This document shows, piece after piece, positions 1 to 9,000 of a stretch of 64,000 bases of DNA. The stretch covers positions 124,001 through 188,000 of the forward strand of contig NZ_JACZCQ010000006.1 in NCBI RefSeq assembly GCF_014904705.1, read 5' to 3'. The stretch is from Nisaea sediminum. Lineage in GTDB: Bacteria > Pseudomonadota > Alphaproteobacteria > Thalassobaculales > Thalassobaculaceae. Below the pieces are notes generated by a model. It was not told where the DNA came from. It did no database searches and saw only the letters and a program-made list of their open reading frames with translations. The position numbers and the translations under genes were made by a program. Numbering within the stretch: position 1 is the first letter of the stretch; every line of letters starts with the position of its first letter.

Positions 1-1
1 C

Positions 2-211
2 GAGATCCGCCCGGTGCTGGCAAAGATCGCCGAGGGCCAGACCGGCGGCCGGGACGAACTGATGCGCACCCATCTCCGCAATATCGAGGCCTATGTCGCG
101 CGCCTCGTGGAGGAGGCTTCGGAAGGCCGCAACCGCACCGTGGAGGAAATCCGCCAGGAGATCCGGCTCGTCGCGCGGACCATCGCGGCGCTCGCAGAGG
201 AAGAACGCTAG
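2..211 (+). CDS. TolQ/MotA/ExbB-like proton channel protein, C-terminal part (5' end outside window)
   Basis: Only the last ~69 codons are present, open from the window edge to a TAG at 209-211. The tail is a charged, helical segment (RNIEAYVARLVEEASEG, then IRLVARTIAALAEEER) with no membrane span. It is followed after 12 bases by a MotB/OmpA-type protein. In alphaproteobacteria this pair is usually a MotA/TolQ/ExbB-like channel subunit followed by its peptidoglycan-anchored partner, so the channel identity is inferred mainly from the neighbour. An SD-like GGGGAG sits directly at the stop codon and serves the next gene, which suggests translational coupling. Confidence 0.6.
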   Translation, partial: EIRPVLAKIAEGQTGGRDELMRTHLRNIEAYVARLVEEASEGRNRTVEEIRQEIRLVARTIAALAEEER

Positions 212-223
212 GGGAGCGCGGCC

Positions 224-1816
224 ATGTCCGCCCGCAGCCGCGCCGCGAGGCGCGACACCAATATCTGGCCTGGCTTCGTCGACGCGCTCGCCACGCTTCT
301 GATGGTGATCATCTTCGTCCTGATGGTCTTCATCGTCTCGCAATTCTATCTGACGCAGGCGCTTTCCGGGCGCGACGAGGCGCTGAAGAACCTGCAGGCC
401 GAGATCGCCCAGCTTTCCGACCTGCTCAATCTCGAGCGCGAGACCAATGCAGAGCTGCGCCTCAACGTCGCCCAGCTCTCCACCGAGCTGCAGGCCTCCA
501 TCGCCCGCCGCGATGCGCTGAGCCAGCAGGTCACCCAGCTGATCTCCCAGCGCGACCAGCTTGAGGACAGGCTTGCCGAATCGGTGCGCGACCGTTCGAA
601 CATGCAGCAGCGCCTTTCCGAGGCGGAGAACAGCCGGGCCGGCCTTGACCAGCGCCTCTCCGAGGTGCTGAGCGAGCGCGACGCCCTGCTTTCCAAGCTG
701 CGCTCCGTCGAGAACGAGATGGCCGTGGCGAAGGCCGAGCGGGACGAGGTGAGCGCCGGGCTGGAAGACGCCTTCAAGGTGATCGCCGCCGACCGCGAGA
801 CGATCAAGACCCAGCTCGCGGAACTGGAAAGCCTGCGCCGGGACCTGCTCGCCCTGAAGGACGCCCGCGAGCGGCTCGAGGGCGAGGTCGCCGAACTGGC
901 GGCGCTGAAGCAGACGCTCGAGAGCGATCTCGGCGAGACCAAGGACCAGCTCCAGGCCGCGAAGATGACGGCGGAGGAGCGACAAGCCCGGATCGAGGAA
1001 CTGCGGGCCGAGATGAGCGCGCTCCGCGACCGGTCGAAAGAACTGACGGCCCAGCTTTCGAGCAGCGAGGAGCGTACGATCCTGCAGCAGCAGGAAATCG
1101 AGGCGCGCGACATCCGGCTCGCCGAGCTGACCGCCGATTTCAACGAGACCGCCACCGCGCTCGGCGCAGAGAAGGAGATTTCAGCCAAGGCGCAGGAGGA
1201 ACTCGCGCTGCTGAACCGGCAGATGCGGGCGCTGCGCGAACAGCTTCTCGCGCTGCAGGAGGCGATGGACGCGCTTGAAGCGGTGAACAAGGACCAGAAG
1301 GTCGAGATCGTCGATCTCGGCGCCAAGCTGAACCGCGCGCTCGCCACCAAGGTGCAGGAGCTGGCGAAGTTCCGCTCGGAGTTCTTCGGCCGCCTGCGCG
1401 AGGTCCTGAGCGGCCGCGAGGGCATCCGCATCGTCGGCGACCGCTTCGTCTTCCAGTCAGAAGTGCTGTTCGACAGCGGTTCCGACCAGATCGGCCCGCA
1501 GGGCGAGATCCAGCTCCGCCAGTTCGCCGACCAGCTGAAGGACATCGCCTCGAAGATCCCGAAGGAGATCGACTGGATCCTGCAAGTCGAGGGCCACACC
1601 GACCCGGTGCCGATCTTCAACGAGCGCTTCAAGAACAACTGGGACCTCTCCGCCGCCCGCGCGATCTCGGTCGTGCAGACCCTGATCGCGGAAGGCATCC
1701 CGGCGAGCCGCCTCTCCGCCACCGGCTACGGCGAGTTCCAGCCGATCGACGAGCGCAAGGACGAGATCGGCAACCGCCGCAACCGCCGCATCGAGATGAA
1801 GCTGACGCAGCGGTAG
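224..1816 (+). CDS. MotB/OmpA-family peptidoglycan-binding protein with long coiled coil
   Basis: A 530-residue inner-membrane protein. Residues ~18-41 form one membrane helix preceded by the MotB-like motif FVDALATLLMV; Asp20 lies where MotB and TolR carry the proton-binding Asp. Residues ~50-385 are an almost uninterrupted coiled coil rich in E, R, L, A and Q. Residues ~400-530 are an OmpA-like peptidoglycan-binding domain (LFDSGSDQI, then NNWDLSAARAISVV and NRRNRRIEM). The SD GGGGAG lies 7 bases before the ATG. With the upstream TolQ/MotA-like protein it probably forms a proton-driven complex spanning the periplasm. The coiled coil is far longer than in flagellar MotB, so a non-flagellar envelope role is more likely. 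Confidence 0.85.
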   Translation: MSARSRAARRDTNIWPGFVDALATLLMVIIFVLMVFIVSQFYLTQALSGRDEALKNLQAEIAQLSDLLNLERETNAELRLNVAQLSTELQASIARRDALSQQVTQLISQRDQLEDRLAESVRDRSNMQQRLSEAENSRAGLDQRLSEVLSERDALLSKLRSVENEMAVAKAERDEVSAGLEDAFKVIAADRETIKTQLAELESLRRDLLALKDARERLEGEVAELAALKQTLESDLGETKDQLQAAKMTAEERQARIEELRAEMSALRDRSKELTAQLSSSEERTILQQQEIEARDIRLAELTADFNETATALGAEKEISAKAQEELALLNRQMRALREQLLALQEAMDALEAVNKDQKVEIVDLGAKLNRALATKVQELAKFRSEFFGRLREVLSGREGIRIVGDRFVFQSEVLFDSGSDQIGPQGEIQLRQFADQLKDIASKIPKEIDWILQVEGHTDPVPIFNERFKNNWDLSAARAISVVQTLIAEGIPASRLSATGYGEFQPIDERKDEIGNRRNRRIEMKLTQR

Positions 1817-1828
1817 ATTTCTCTTGGG

Positions 1829-1854
1829 CGTCATCCCGGCCGGAGAGCCGGGAC
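1829..1854. repeat. Dispersed palindromic repeat, single hairpin unit
   Basis: The unit reads CGTCATCCCGGCCGGAGAGC then CGGGACC and folds on CCCGGC/GCCGGG. It is one arm of the same repeat family as the composite copies at 44655-44737 and elsewhere. It lies just after the stop codon of the OmpA-family gene, so it could also act as a transcript 3' end. Confidence 0.6.
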
Positions 1855-1881
1855 CTTTCGGCGCCGCGCTCTTCGCATGCA

Positions 1882-1964
1882 GTGGATCCCGATTTGCATC
1901 GGGATGACGAAATTCGGGGTTTCCACCGCTCTTTGCCGTCATCCCGACGGAAGTCGGGATCCAC
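1882..1964. repeat. Composite palindromic repeat, left of GIY-YIG gene
   Basis: Two 28-base palindromic units face each other: 1882-1909 (GTGGATCCCGA..TCGGGATGACG) and 1937-1964 (CGTCATCCCGA..TCGGGATCCAC), with a 27-base spacer. Each unit folds on ATCCCGA/TCGGGAT. The same two-unit layout recurs at 2322-2407 on the other side of the GIY-YIG gene. Confidence 0.85.
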
Positions 1965-1985
1965 TATTTCCGCGTCGACTACCCT

Positions 1986-2270
1986 TCAGAAAAGATCTCC
2001 GCAAAGGTCCCTCCATTCCAGATTGACCGTCTCGACCAGTTCGATCTTCCAGGCTCGGCGCCAAGCCTTGAGTTGACGTTCTCTTTGTATGGCGTCGCCC
2101 ATACGGTCATGAAGCTCAAAATAGACCAGCCGTTTGACGCCGTATCTCGCTGTGAAGCCGGGGATGTGTCCGGACTGGTGTTGCGCAACCCGCCTCGGCA
2201 GGTCCGACGTCACACCGATGTAAAGCGTTCCCCGAGGCATATTCGCGAGGATGTAGACGGCAGGCTCCAT
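1986..2270 (-). CDS. GIY-YIG single-domain nuclease family protein
   Basis: A 94-residue protein consisting only of a GIY-YIG fold. It shows VYILAN, then GTLYIGV as the GIY-YIG pair, the catalytic-arginine region TSDLPRRVAQH, and the conserved QRERQLKAWRR segment of the YhbQ/UPF0213-like subgroup. The family is annotated as putative endonucleases of unknown cellular role. No clear SD precedes the ATG. The gene stands alone, with composite palindromic repeats on both sides (1882-1964 and 2322-2407). Confidence 0.88.
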   Translation of the reverse strand: MEPAVYILANMPRGTLYIGVTSDLPRRVAQHQSGHIPGFTARYGVKRLVYFELHDRMGDAIQRERQLKAWRRAWKIELVETVNLEWRDLCGDLF

Positions 2271-2321
2271 ATGCCGGTCATGGGATGGAGAGAGCTGCTA
2301 TATCACGGCAAATCGGCAACA

Positions 2322-2407
2322 GTGGATCCCGACTTGCGTCGGGATGACGGTGAAAGGTGGCGGCGAGGTAATTCCTCTTCGTCGTCTCTATGCGAATCGG
2401 GATCCAC
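2322..2407. repeat. Composite palindromic repeat, right of GIY-YIG gene
   Basis: Unit one (2322-2349) differs from the left-flank copy at two or three bases. Unit two (2380-2407) is a decayed inverted copy that ends in the same TCGGGATCCAC. Length and arrangement match 1882-1964, so the GIY-YIG gene lies between two directly repeated composite elements. Confidence 0.8.
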
Positions 2408-2431
2408 TGTGCGAACCAGGAGGAGCGATCC

Positions 2432-4222
2432 CTACTCCGCCGAAATCGCCAGCCCCGCCGCCGCGCTGTCGGCGAACTGCAGGTCCGCGAGGTGGCGGTA
2501 GAGCGGGCTCGTTTCCAGCAGCTCGGCATGCTTGCCCTCGGCCACCAGGCGCCCCTCTTCCAGCACCAGGATACGGTCGGCTTTCAGCACGGTCGCGAGG
2601 CGGTGGGCGATCACGAGCGTGGTGCGGCCCGGCATGATCGCCTCCAGCGCCTTCTGCACCGCCCGCTCGCTCTCGGCGTCGAGCGCGCTGGTCGCCTCGT
2701 CGAGCAGCAGGATGGCGGGATCGCGGAGGATGGCGCGGGCGATGGCGATGCGCTGGCGCTGACCGCCGGAAAGGCGGACGCCCTTCTCGCCGAGATGGGT
2801 GGCGTAACCCTCCGGCAGGGCCTCGATGAAGCTCTTCGCGTTCGCCGCCTCCGCCGCGGCACGGACCTCCTCGTCCGTCGCGTCCGGACGGCCGTAGCGG
2901 ATGTTCTCCATCGCATTGTCGGAGAAGATCACCGGCTCCTGCGGAACCAGGCCGATCAGCGCGCGGAAGGCGGCCGGATCGGCGTCGCGCAGATCGACAC
3001 CGTCGACCGTCACCTTGCCGGACTGAGGGTCGTAGAAGCGCAGCAGAAGCTGGAAGATGGTTGACTTGCCGGCCCCGGACGGGCCGACGATGGCGACCCG
3101 TTCGCCCGGCGAGACCTTCGCGCTGAAGCCGCTGAGGGAGGGAATGTCGGGACGCGCCGGATAGCGGAACTCGACCGCCTCGAAAGCGACGACGCCCTTG
3201 GCCGGGCTCGGCAGCGCGACGGGCTTTGATGGTGCGGAGACCTCGCTCTCGGCCTTCAGCAGGTCCATCAGCCGCTCCATCGCGCCCGCGGCCCGCTGCA
3301 GGTCGCCGATCACCTCGGAGAGCGCCCCGGTCGAGCCGGCGACGACGGCGGCGTAGAAGACGAAGGCTGAGAGCTCGCCGCCACTGATCCGGCCTGACAG
3401 CACGTCCCGTCCACCGACCCAGAGAATGACCGCGACGGAGCCGAAGACCAGCGTGATGACGATCGCCGTCAGCGCCGCACGGGCGCGGATGCGGCGCAGC
3501 GAGGTGAAGAGCGCGTCCTCGACCCGGGCGCCGAAATTGCTCCGGTCGACCGGCTCGTGCGCGAAGGCCTGGACGGCGCGGATGCCGTAGAGCGTCTCCT
3601 CGGCATAGGAGCCGAGATCGGCCACCCGGTCCTGGGTCTCGCGGGACAGCTTCCGGACCTTGCGGCCGAAGACGATGATCGGCACCACCACGATGGGCAC
3701 GACGAGGAACACATAGCCGGTCAGCTTGGCGCTGGTGACCAGCAGCATGACCATGGCGCCGAGGAAGAGCAGCGTGTTGCGCAGCGCGATCGAGACGGAG
3801 GAGCCGACCACGGTCTGCACCAGCGTGGTGTCGGTGGCGATGCGGGAGAGCAGCTCGCCCGTGCGCATGGTCTCGAAATAGCCGGGGCTGAGCGAGATCA
3901 CGTGGTTGAACACGGCCTTGCGGATATCCGCCACCACTCGCTCGCCGATCCAGGAGACGAGATAGAATCGGGCATAGCTCGCCCCCGCCAGCAGGATGAC
4001 GACACCGAGCAGCACGATCACCGCCTGGTCGAGCAGGTCCGGGTCGCCGGCCGAGAAGCCGTTATCGACCAGATGGCGCAAGCCATTGCCCATGGCGAGC
4101 ACCGTCACCGCCGCGACCACCAGCGCGACCATTGCGCCCGCGATCTGCAGCTTGTAGGGCCGCACGAACGGCATCAGGGCCTTCAGGGGGCCGAGATCGC
4201 GCCGACTGTTCTGTTCACTCAT
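2432..4222 (-). CDS. ABC exporter, fused permease and ATPase (MsbA/LmrA type)
   Basis: A half-transporter of ~596 residues. Residues ~20-310 form a six-helix exporter membrane domain; residues ~340-580 are the ATPase, with Walker [10 protein letters not shown] (~residue 377), the signature [16 protein letters not shown] (~485), Walker [12 protein letters not shown] (~507) and the H-loop VIAHRLATV. It should work as a homodimer exporting lipid, peptide or drug substrates; the substrate cannot be read from sequence. The ATG at 4222 (MSEQNSRRD) is preferred because GGGAA lies ~7 bases upstream; an in-frame ATG at 4255 adds 11 residues. It diverges from rpmE. Confidence 0.9.
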   Translation of the reverse strand: MSEQNSRRDLGPLKALMPFVRPYKLQIAGAMVALVVAAVTVLAMGNGLRHLVDNGFSAGDPDLLDQAVIVLLGVVILLAGASYARFYLVSWIGERVVADIRKAVFNHVISLSPGYFETMRTGELLSRIATDTTLVQTVVGSSVSIALRNTLLFLGAMVMLLVTSAKLTGYVFLVVPIVVVPIIVFGRKVRKLSRETQDRVADLGSYAEETLYGIRAVQAFAHEPVDRSNFGARVEDALFTSLRRIRARAALTAIVITLVFGSVAVILWVGGRDVLSGRISGGELSAFVFYAAVVAGSTGALSEVIGDLQRAAGAMERLMDLLKAESEVSAPSKPVALPSPAKGVVAFEAVEFRYPARPDIPSLSGFSAKVSPGERVAIVGPSGAGKSTIFQLLLRFYDPQSGKVTVDGVDLRDADPAAFRALIGLVPQEPVIFSDNAMENIRYGRPDATDEEVRAAAEAANAKSFIEALPEGYATHLGEKGVRLSGGQRQRIAIARAILRDPAILLLDEATSALDAESERAVQKALEAIMPGRTTLVIAHRLATVLKADRILVLEEGRLVAEGKHAELLETSPLYRHLADLQFADSAAAGLAISAE

Positions 4223-4347
4223 ACCGGATTCCCGCAAAAACAGGCCCCTTCGCACTTGCGCTCCGGCCCTGTCTCCTTTATATCGTCGCGCTCTTGATCA
4301 GGATTTATACCCGCGCCCATGAACGCTCGGGGGCAGGAGTACGAGAA

Positions 4348-4566
4348 ATGAAGGCTGATATCCATCCCGATTATCACGAAATCACTGTCGTGATGACCGA
4401 CGGCACCGAATACAAGACCCAGTCGACCTGGGGCAAAGAGGGTGACGTGCTGCGGCTCGAAATCGATCCGAAGACCCATCCGGCCTGGACCGGTCAGCAC
4501 CGGATCGTCGACAGTGGCGGCCAGGTGGCGCGCTTCAACAAGCGCTTCGCCAACCTCGGCATCTAA
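4348..4566 (+). CDS. rpmE: 50S ribosomal protein L31, zinc-independent form
   Basis: A 72-residue protein starting [19 protein letters not shown] and ending with the conserved [11 protein letters not shown], as in alphaproteobacterial L31. It contains no cysteine, so it is the C-minus form that does not bind zinc. The upstream SD is GGCAGGAG. A strong terminator hairpin follows at 4607-4634. Confidence 0.95.
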   Translation: MKADIHPDYHEITVVMTDGTEYKTQSTWGKEGDVLRLEIDPKTHPAWTGQHRIVDSGGQVARFNKRFANLGI

Positions 4567-4606
4567 TACCGGGTTTCCCGCGGGCTCCGGCCCGGTGGAG
4601 ACGAGA

Positions 4607-4634
4607 ACGGGCGTCCTTCGGGGCGCCCGTTTTT
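4607..4634 (+). terminator. Intrinsic terminator of rpmE
   Basis: The inverted repeat ACGGGCG (4607-4613) / CGCCCGT (4624-4630) has a 10-base loop and is followed by a run of T residues. Confidence 0.85.
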
Positions 4635-4650
4635 GTTTGCGCATTTCCCT

Positions 4651-4678
4651 CTTGAATCCGTTTTCCCGCCTCCCAATT
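4651..4678 (+). promoter_or_regulatory. Putative RpoH (sigma-32) promoter of hsp20-1
   Basis: CTTGAA at 4651 is preceded by TTTCCCT, and CCCAATTTT starts at 4672, giving CTTG-N17-CCCAATT. This fits the alphaproteobacterial heat-shock consensus CTTG-N17/18-CYTATNT and the E. coli sigma-32 pattern. It lies ~140 bases before the hsp20 start, leaving a leader of ~105 nt. Confidence 0.65.
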
Positions 4679-4684
4679 TTTCAG

Positions 4685-4792
4685 TCAGGCGCCGTTGCCA
4701 TCCTTCGGGGCGGGGCCTTTGAACACGCCACCCGGCCGCAAAAGGCGGGTGACAGAATGACGACCATGTTGCTTTGAAAGGATATGGACACG
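4685..4792 (+). ncRNA. ROSE-like RNA thermometer leader of hsp20-1
   Basis: The leader contains a hairpin at 4729-4751 (CACCCG/CGGGTG) and, at the SD, TTGCT (4769-4773) opposite AAAGGA (4777-4782). This is the ROSE pattern, in which U(U/C)GCU pairs imperfectly with the SD and includes a G-G mismatch that melts on heating. Structure was judged by eye, not folded computationally. Confidence 0.6.
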
Positions 4793-5260
4793 ATGCGTAC
4801 GATCGATTTTTCCCCGATGTTCCGTAATTCCGTCGGTTTCGACCGGATGGCCCAGCTTGCCGACGCGGCGCTGCGCAGTCCGGCGGCCAGCAATGCGCCC
4901 GCCTACCCGCCCTACAATATCGAGAAGGTCAGCGAGGACGATTACCGCATCACCATGGCGGTTGCCGGTTTCGCCGAGAAGGATATCGAGGTCACGGTGA
5001 ACCAGAACTCGCTGATCGTCACCGGCAAGGTGGAGAAGAGCGAGGAGAGCGAAGGCCGCCAGTTCCTGCATCGCGGCATCGCCGAGCGCGCCTTCGAGCG
5101 CCGCTTCGAGCTCGCCGACTTCATCAAGGTGACCGGCGCGGATCTGGAGAACGGCCTGCTCCATATCTCCCTCGTCCGCGAGATCCCGGAAGAGGCGAAG
5201 CCGCGCAAGATCGAAGTCCGATCCGGCGTTCCCGCGATCGAGGGCAAGAAGGCCGCGTAA
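4793..5260 (+). CDS. Small heat shock protein Hsp20 (IbpA type), copy 1
   Basis: A 155-residue alpha-crystallin-domain chaperone that holds unfolding proteins. The N-terminus MRTIDFSPMFRNSVGFDRM is typical of alphaproteobacterial IbpA. The alpha-crystallin domain covers ~residues 38-130 (YPPYNIEK, then YRITMAVAGF and GLLHISLVREIPEE). The ATG at 4793 fits the AAAGGA SD with ~10-base spacing; an ATG at 4784 would be almost on the SD. It has its own RpoH-type promoter, thermometer leader and terminator. A second paralogue lies at 21407. Confidence 0.93.
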   Translation: MRTIDFSPMFRNSVGFDRMAQLADAALRSPAASNAPAYPPYNIEKVSEDDYRITMAVAGFAEKDIEVTVNQNSLIVTGKVEKSEESEGRQFLHRGIAERAFERRFELADFIKVTGADLENGLLHISLVREIPEEAKPRKIEVRSGVPAIEGKKAA

Positions 5261-5291
5261 CGCCTGAGCAGCTCTAAACTCCAAACGACTG

Positions 5292-5320
5292 ACGCCCGGG
5301 CCGCACGGCCCGGGCGTTTT
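5292..5320 (+). terminator. Intrinsic terminator of hsp20-1
   Basis: A near-perfect stem ACGCCCGGGCC/GGCCCGGGCGT with a GCAC loop, followed by TTTT. Confidence 0.9.
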
Positions 5321-5352
5321 GCTTCATGCCTATCGGTTAGAACAAAAAAGGT

Positions 5353-5435
5353 CGTCATTCCCGCGTACGCGGGGACCTAGGGATCGTAGAGCTCAGCCGG
5401 TCTTCCCTGGGTCCCCACTTGCGTGAGGATGACGA
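5353..5435. repeat. Composite palindromic repeat (variant)
   Basis: Begins CGTCATTCCCGCGTACGCGG and ends ACTTGCGTGAGGATGACGA, with facing AGGGA/TCCCT arms inside. It is a diverged member of the dispersed family and fills the gap between hsp20-1 and the GST gene, which converge on it. Confidence 0.65.
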
Positions 5436-5462
5436 CTGTTTTCAGGTTTAGGAAGTGGCGAT

Positions 5463-6068
5463 CTATCCTGCGGAAGCGATCGCCAGCGCATCCTCGCAGC
5501 GGGAGATCCAGGCGGTGAGGTTCGGACGGGTGGCGAGATCGAACCCGCCTTCCCCGGCGAGCCGCGTATAGGCCAGCAACGAGATATCCGCGATGGTCAG
5601 GCGCGTGCCGACCAGGAAGGACTTCCCGGCAAGCCGGCGTTCCATGTGATCGAGCGCCGCCTCGGCCCTGGTCACGCGCCAGCCGTCGCGCTTTTCCGCA
5701 GGCTTGCCCTCATAGACCATCTGGAAACGGCAGACCGCGACATAGGGCTCGTGGCTGTACTGTTCCCAGAACAGCCACTCAAGCACCTTTGCGCGCTGGA
5801 ACGCGTCGGCCGGCAGCAGCGAGCTGCCTTCCGCCAGATAGACCAGAACGGCGTTCGACTGGGCGAGCGTGCGCCCGCCGCCGAAATCCACCGCCGGGAC
5901 CTGCCCCGCCGCGTTGACTGCGAGAAATTCCGGCGTCCGGCTTTCGCCCTTCATGATGTCGACATCGACGAAGCGATAGTCGAGATCCAGAAGATCGGCC
6001 GCATAGACGATCTTCAGGCAGTTCCCGGAGCGCCGGTCCCCGTAGAGCGTGAAGGCCCCGTCGCTCAA
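5463..6068 (-). CDS. Glutathione S-transferase family protein
   Basis: A 201-residue cytosolic GST. The N-terminal thioredoxin-like domain (~1-80) has LYGDRRSGNCLK as the active-site loop, the cis-proline GQVPAV and the glutathione-binding AQSNAVLVYLAE. The helical C-terminal domain (~90-201) has the conserved FLVGTRLTIADISLLAY. The ATG overlaps the gltB stop by four bases (ATGA), so it is co-transcribed and coupled with gltBD. The substrate is unknown; no functional link to glutamate synthesis is evident. Confidence 0.92.
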   Translation of the reverse strand: MSDGAFTLYGDRRSGNCLKIVYAADLLDLDYRFVDVDIMKGESRTPEFLAVNAAGQVPAVDFGGGRTLAQSNAVLVYLAEGSSLLPADAFQRAKVLEWLFWEQYSHEPYVAVCRFQMVYEGKPAEKRDGWRVTRAEAALDHMERRLAGKSFLVGTRLTIADISLLAYTRLAGEGGFDLATRPNLTAWISRCEDALAIASAG

Positions 6069-9000
6069 GCACGCTTCTCCCGGCTCGAATAGCTGAGCGG
6101 CTGCTGCAGGCGGGCCACCATTTCCTTCGGCACGACCTGCCAGAAAGTGCCGACCTCCTGGCTCCAGTTGATCAGCAGGCGCTCCGCGAAGCGGGACTGG
6201 GTCTGCTCTACATGCTCCTGCACCAGACGCTTCAGGGCCGCTTCCCAGTAATCGGTCTCGATGCGCTGCCAGAGCACCGTCTCGGGGTTCACGTTCCGCT
6301 CGAAGCTGCCGTCGCTGTCATAGACGAAGGCCATACCCCCGGTCATGCCGGCGCCGAAATTCTCGCCGACCGGGCCGAGCAGGACGGCGGTGCCGCCGGT
6401 CATGTATTCGCAGCCGTTCGAGCCGCAGCCCTCGACCACCGCCTCGGCGCCGGAGTTGCGGACCGCGAAGCGTTCGCCTGCCTGACCGGCCGCGAAGAGC
6501 TGGCCCGCGGTCGCGCCGTAGAGCACCGTGTTGCCGACGATGGTGTTCTCGTTCGACGGGAACTGCGCTGCCGTCATCTGGCGGATGACGATGGTGCCGC
6601 CGGAGAGACCCTTGCCGACATAGTCGTTGGCATCGCCGAACACTTCCAGTTTCAGGCCCTGCACCGCGAAGGCGCCGAGCGACTGGCCGGCGGAACCGCG
6701 CAGGCGGACCGTGATATGCCCCGGCTGCAGCCCGGTCATGCCGTACTTCCGGGTGATCCGGGAGCTCAGCTTGGTGCCGATGGCGCGCAGCGTGTTGGCG
6801 ATATTGTAGGTCAGCTGCATTTTCTCGCCGCCTTCGAGCGCCGGCTGCGCATCCTTGATCATCTGCGCGTCCAGCGTCTCCGGCACCTCGTTGCGGCCCT
6901 CGACCGCGTTCATCACCGGCAGCCCGCCGCTATCGGCGCGCACCAGGATCGGGTTGAGGTCGAGATCGTCGAGCGAGGGATCGCCGCGGCTGACCTGATG
7001 CAGCAGGTCGGTCCGGCCGATCACTTCCTCAAGGCTCCGCACACCGAGTTCCGCCAGGATCTCGCGCACTTCCTCTGCGATGAAGGAGAACAGGTTCACC
7101 ACCTTTTCCGGCGTTCCGTCGAACTTGGCGCGCAGGCTCTGGTCCTGGGTGCAGACCCCGACCGGGCAGGTGTTGCTGTGGCACTGACGTACCATGATGC
7201 AGCCCATCGCCACCAGCGAGGCGGTGCCGATGCCGAACTCCTCGGCGCCGAGAATGGCCGCGATGACCACGTCCCGGCCGGTCCGGAAGCCGCCGTCGAC
7301 GCGGAGCGCCACCTTGTGCCGGAGCCGGTTCAGGGTCAGCACCTGATGCACCTCGGAGAGGCCCATCTCCCAGGGAATGCCGGCATATTTGATGCTGGTC
7401 TGCGGGCTGGCGCCGGTACCGCCGCCATGGCCGGAGATCAGGATCGTGTCCGCCTTCGCCTTGGCGACGCCGGCGGCGATCGTGCCGATGCCCGACGAGG
7501 CCACGAGCTTCACGCAGACCCGGGCCTCCGGGTTGATCTGCTTCAGGTCGTAGATCAGCTGGGCCAGATCCTCGATCGAGTAGATATCGTGGTGCGGCGG
7601 CGGCGAGATCAGGGTCACGCCCTCGGTCGAGTGCCGGAGCTTGGCGATCATGGCGTTGACCTTGATCCCCGGAAGCTGCCCGCCCTCGCCCGGCTTCGCG
7701 CCCTGGGCGACCTTGATCTCGATCTCGCGGCAGTTGTTCAGGTATTCCGCCGTCACGCCGAAGCGGCCGGACGCAACCTGCTTGATGGCCGAGCTCGGAT
7801 TGTCGCCGTTCGCCCGCGGCTTGAACCGCGCCGGATCCTCCCCGCCCTCGCCGCTGTCGGACTTCGCGCCGATGCGGTTCATGGCGATGGAGAGGGTCTC
7901 GTGCGCCTCGGGGCTGAGCGCGCCAAGGGAGATACCCGGCGCCACCAGGCGCTTGCGGATCTCGGTGATGGAGGAAACGTCCTCCAGCGCCACTTCCTCG
8001 CCCGTCGGCTTGAAGCCGAGCAGGTCGCGGAGGTTGATCGGCTTCTGGGCGTAAATCTCCGCCGCGTACTTCTTGTAGAGGTGATAGCTGTCGGTCGCGA
8101 CCGCGTGCTGCAGGGTGTGCATCATCGGACCGTCGAACGCGTGCCGCTCGCCCTGGCGGCGGAAGCGGTAGAGGCCGCCGACCGGGAGGGTGACGACGGT
8201 GTCGTCAAAGGCCTTGCGGTGCTGCTCCAGCGCCTTCTTCTGGATACCGCCGAGACCGAGCCCGGAGATCCGCGAGGACATGCCCGGGAAGAAGCGCGCG
8301 ACGAGGGAGCGGGAGAGGCCCACCGACTCGAAGTTGTAGCCGCCGCGATAGGACGAGAGCACGGAGATGCCCATCTTGGACATCACCTTGAGGATGCCGT
8401 CCTGGATCGCCTTGCGATAGGAGGCGACGCACGCGTCCAGCGTCTTGTCGCCGAACAGGCCGCGGGCATGGCGGTCGGCGATCGCTTCCTGCGCCAGGTA
8501 GGCGTTGACCGTGGTCGCGCCGACGCCGATCAGGACGCAGAAATAATGCACGTCGAGGCATTCGCCGGTACGGACGTTGACCGAGGTGAAGGTCCGGAGC
8601 TGCTGGCGCACGAGATAGGAATGCACCGCACCGGTCGCGAGGATCATCGGGATCGCCGCGCGCTTCGCCGAAATCTCCTTGTCGGAGAGGATGACGTGGG
8701 TGCAGCCGCCGCGGACCGCGTCCTCGGCCTCGCGCTGGATCCGGCTGATCGCCTCCGCGAGGGCGGACTCGCCACCGTCGACGTCGAAGGTGCAGTCGAT
8801 CTCCTCAGCCGTATCGCCCATATAGTCGCGCATCGCCTGGAACTCGGCGTTCGAGAGCACGGGGGACTCGAGCAGCAGGTGTTCGCACTGCTCCTCGGTT
8901 TCCTCGAGGATGTTGCCGAGGTTGCCGAGGCGGGTGCGCAGGGTCATCACCCGGCGCTCGCGCAGGCTGTCGATCGGCGGGTTGGTGACCTGGCTGAAAT

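Noticed and set aside
1882-2076. Short ORFs running out of palindromic repeats (also at 37659-37853 and 2344-2637)
   Set aside because: They translate the repeat itself (motifs like DLRRDDG, GLRRGD); no SD and no conserved product.
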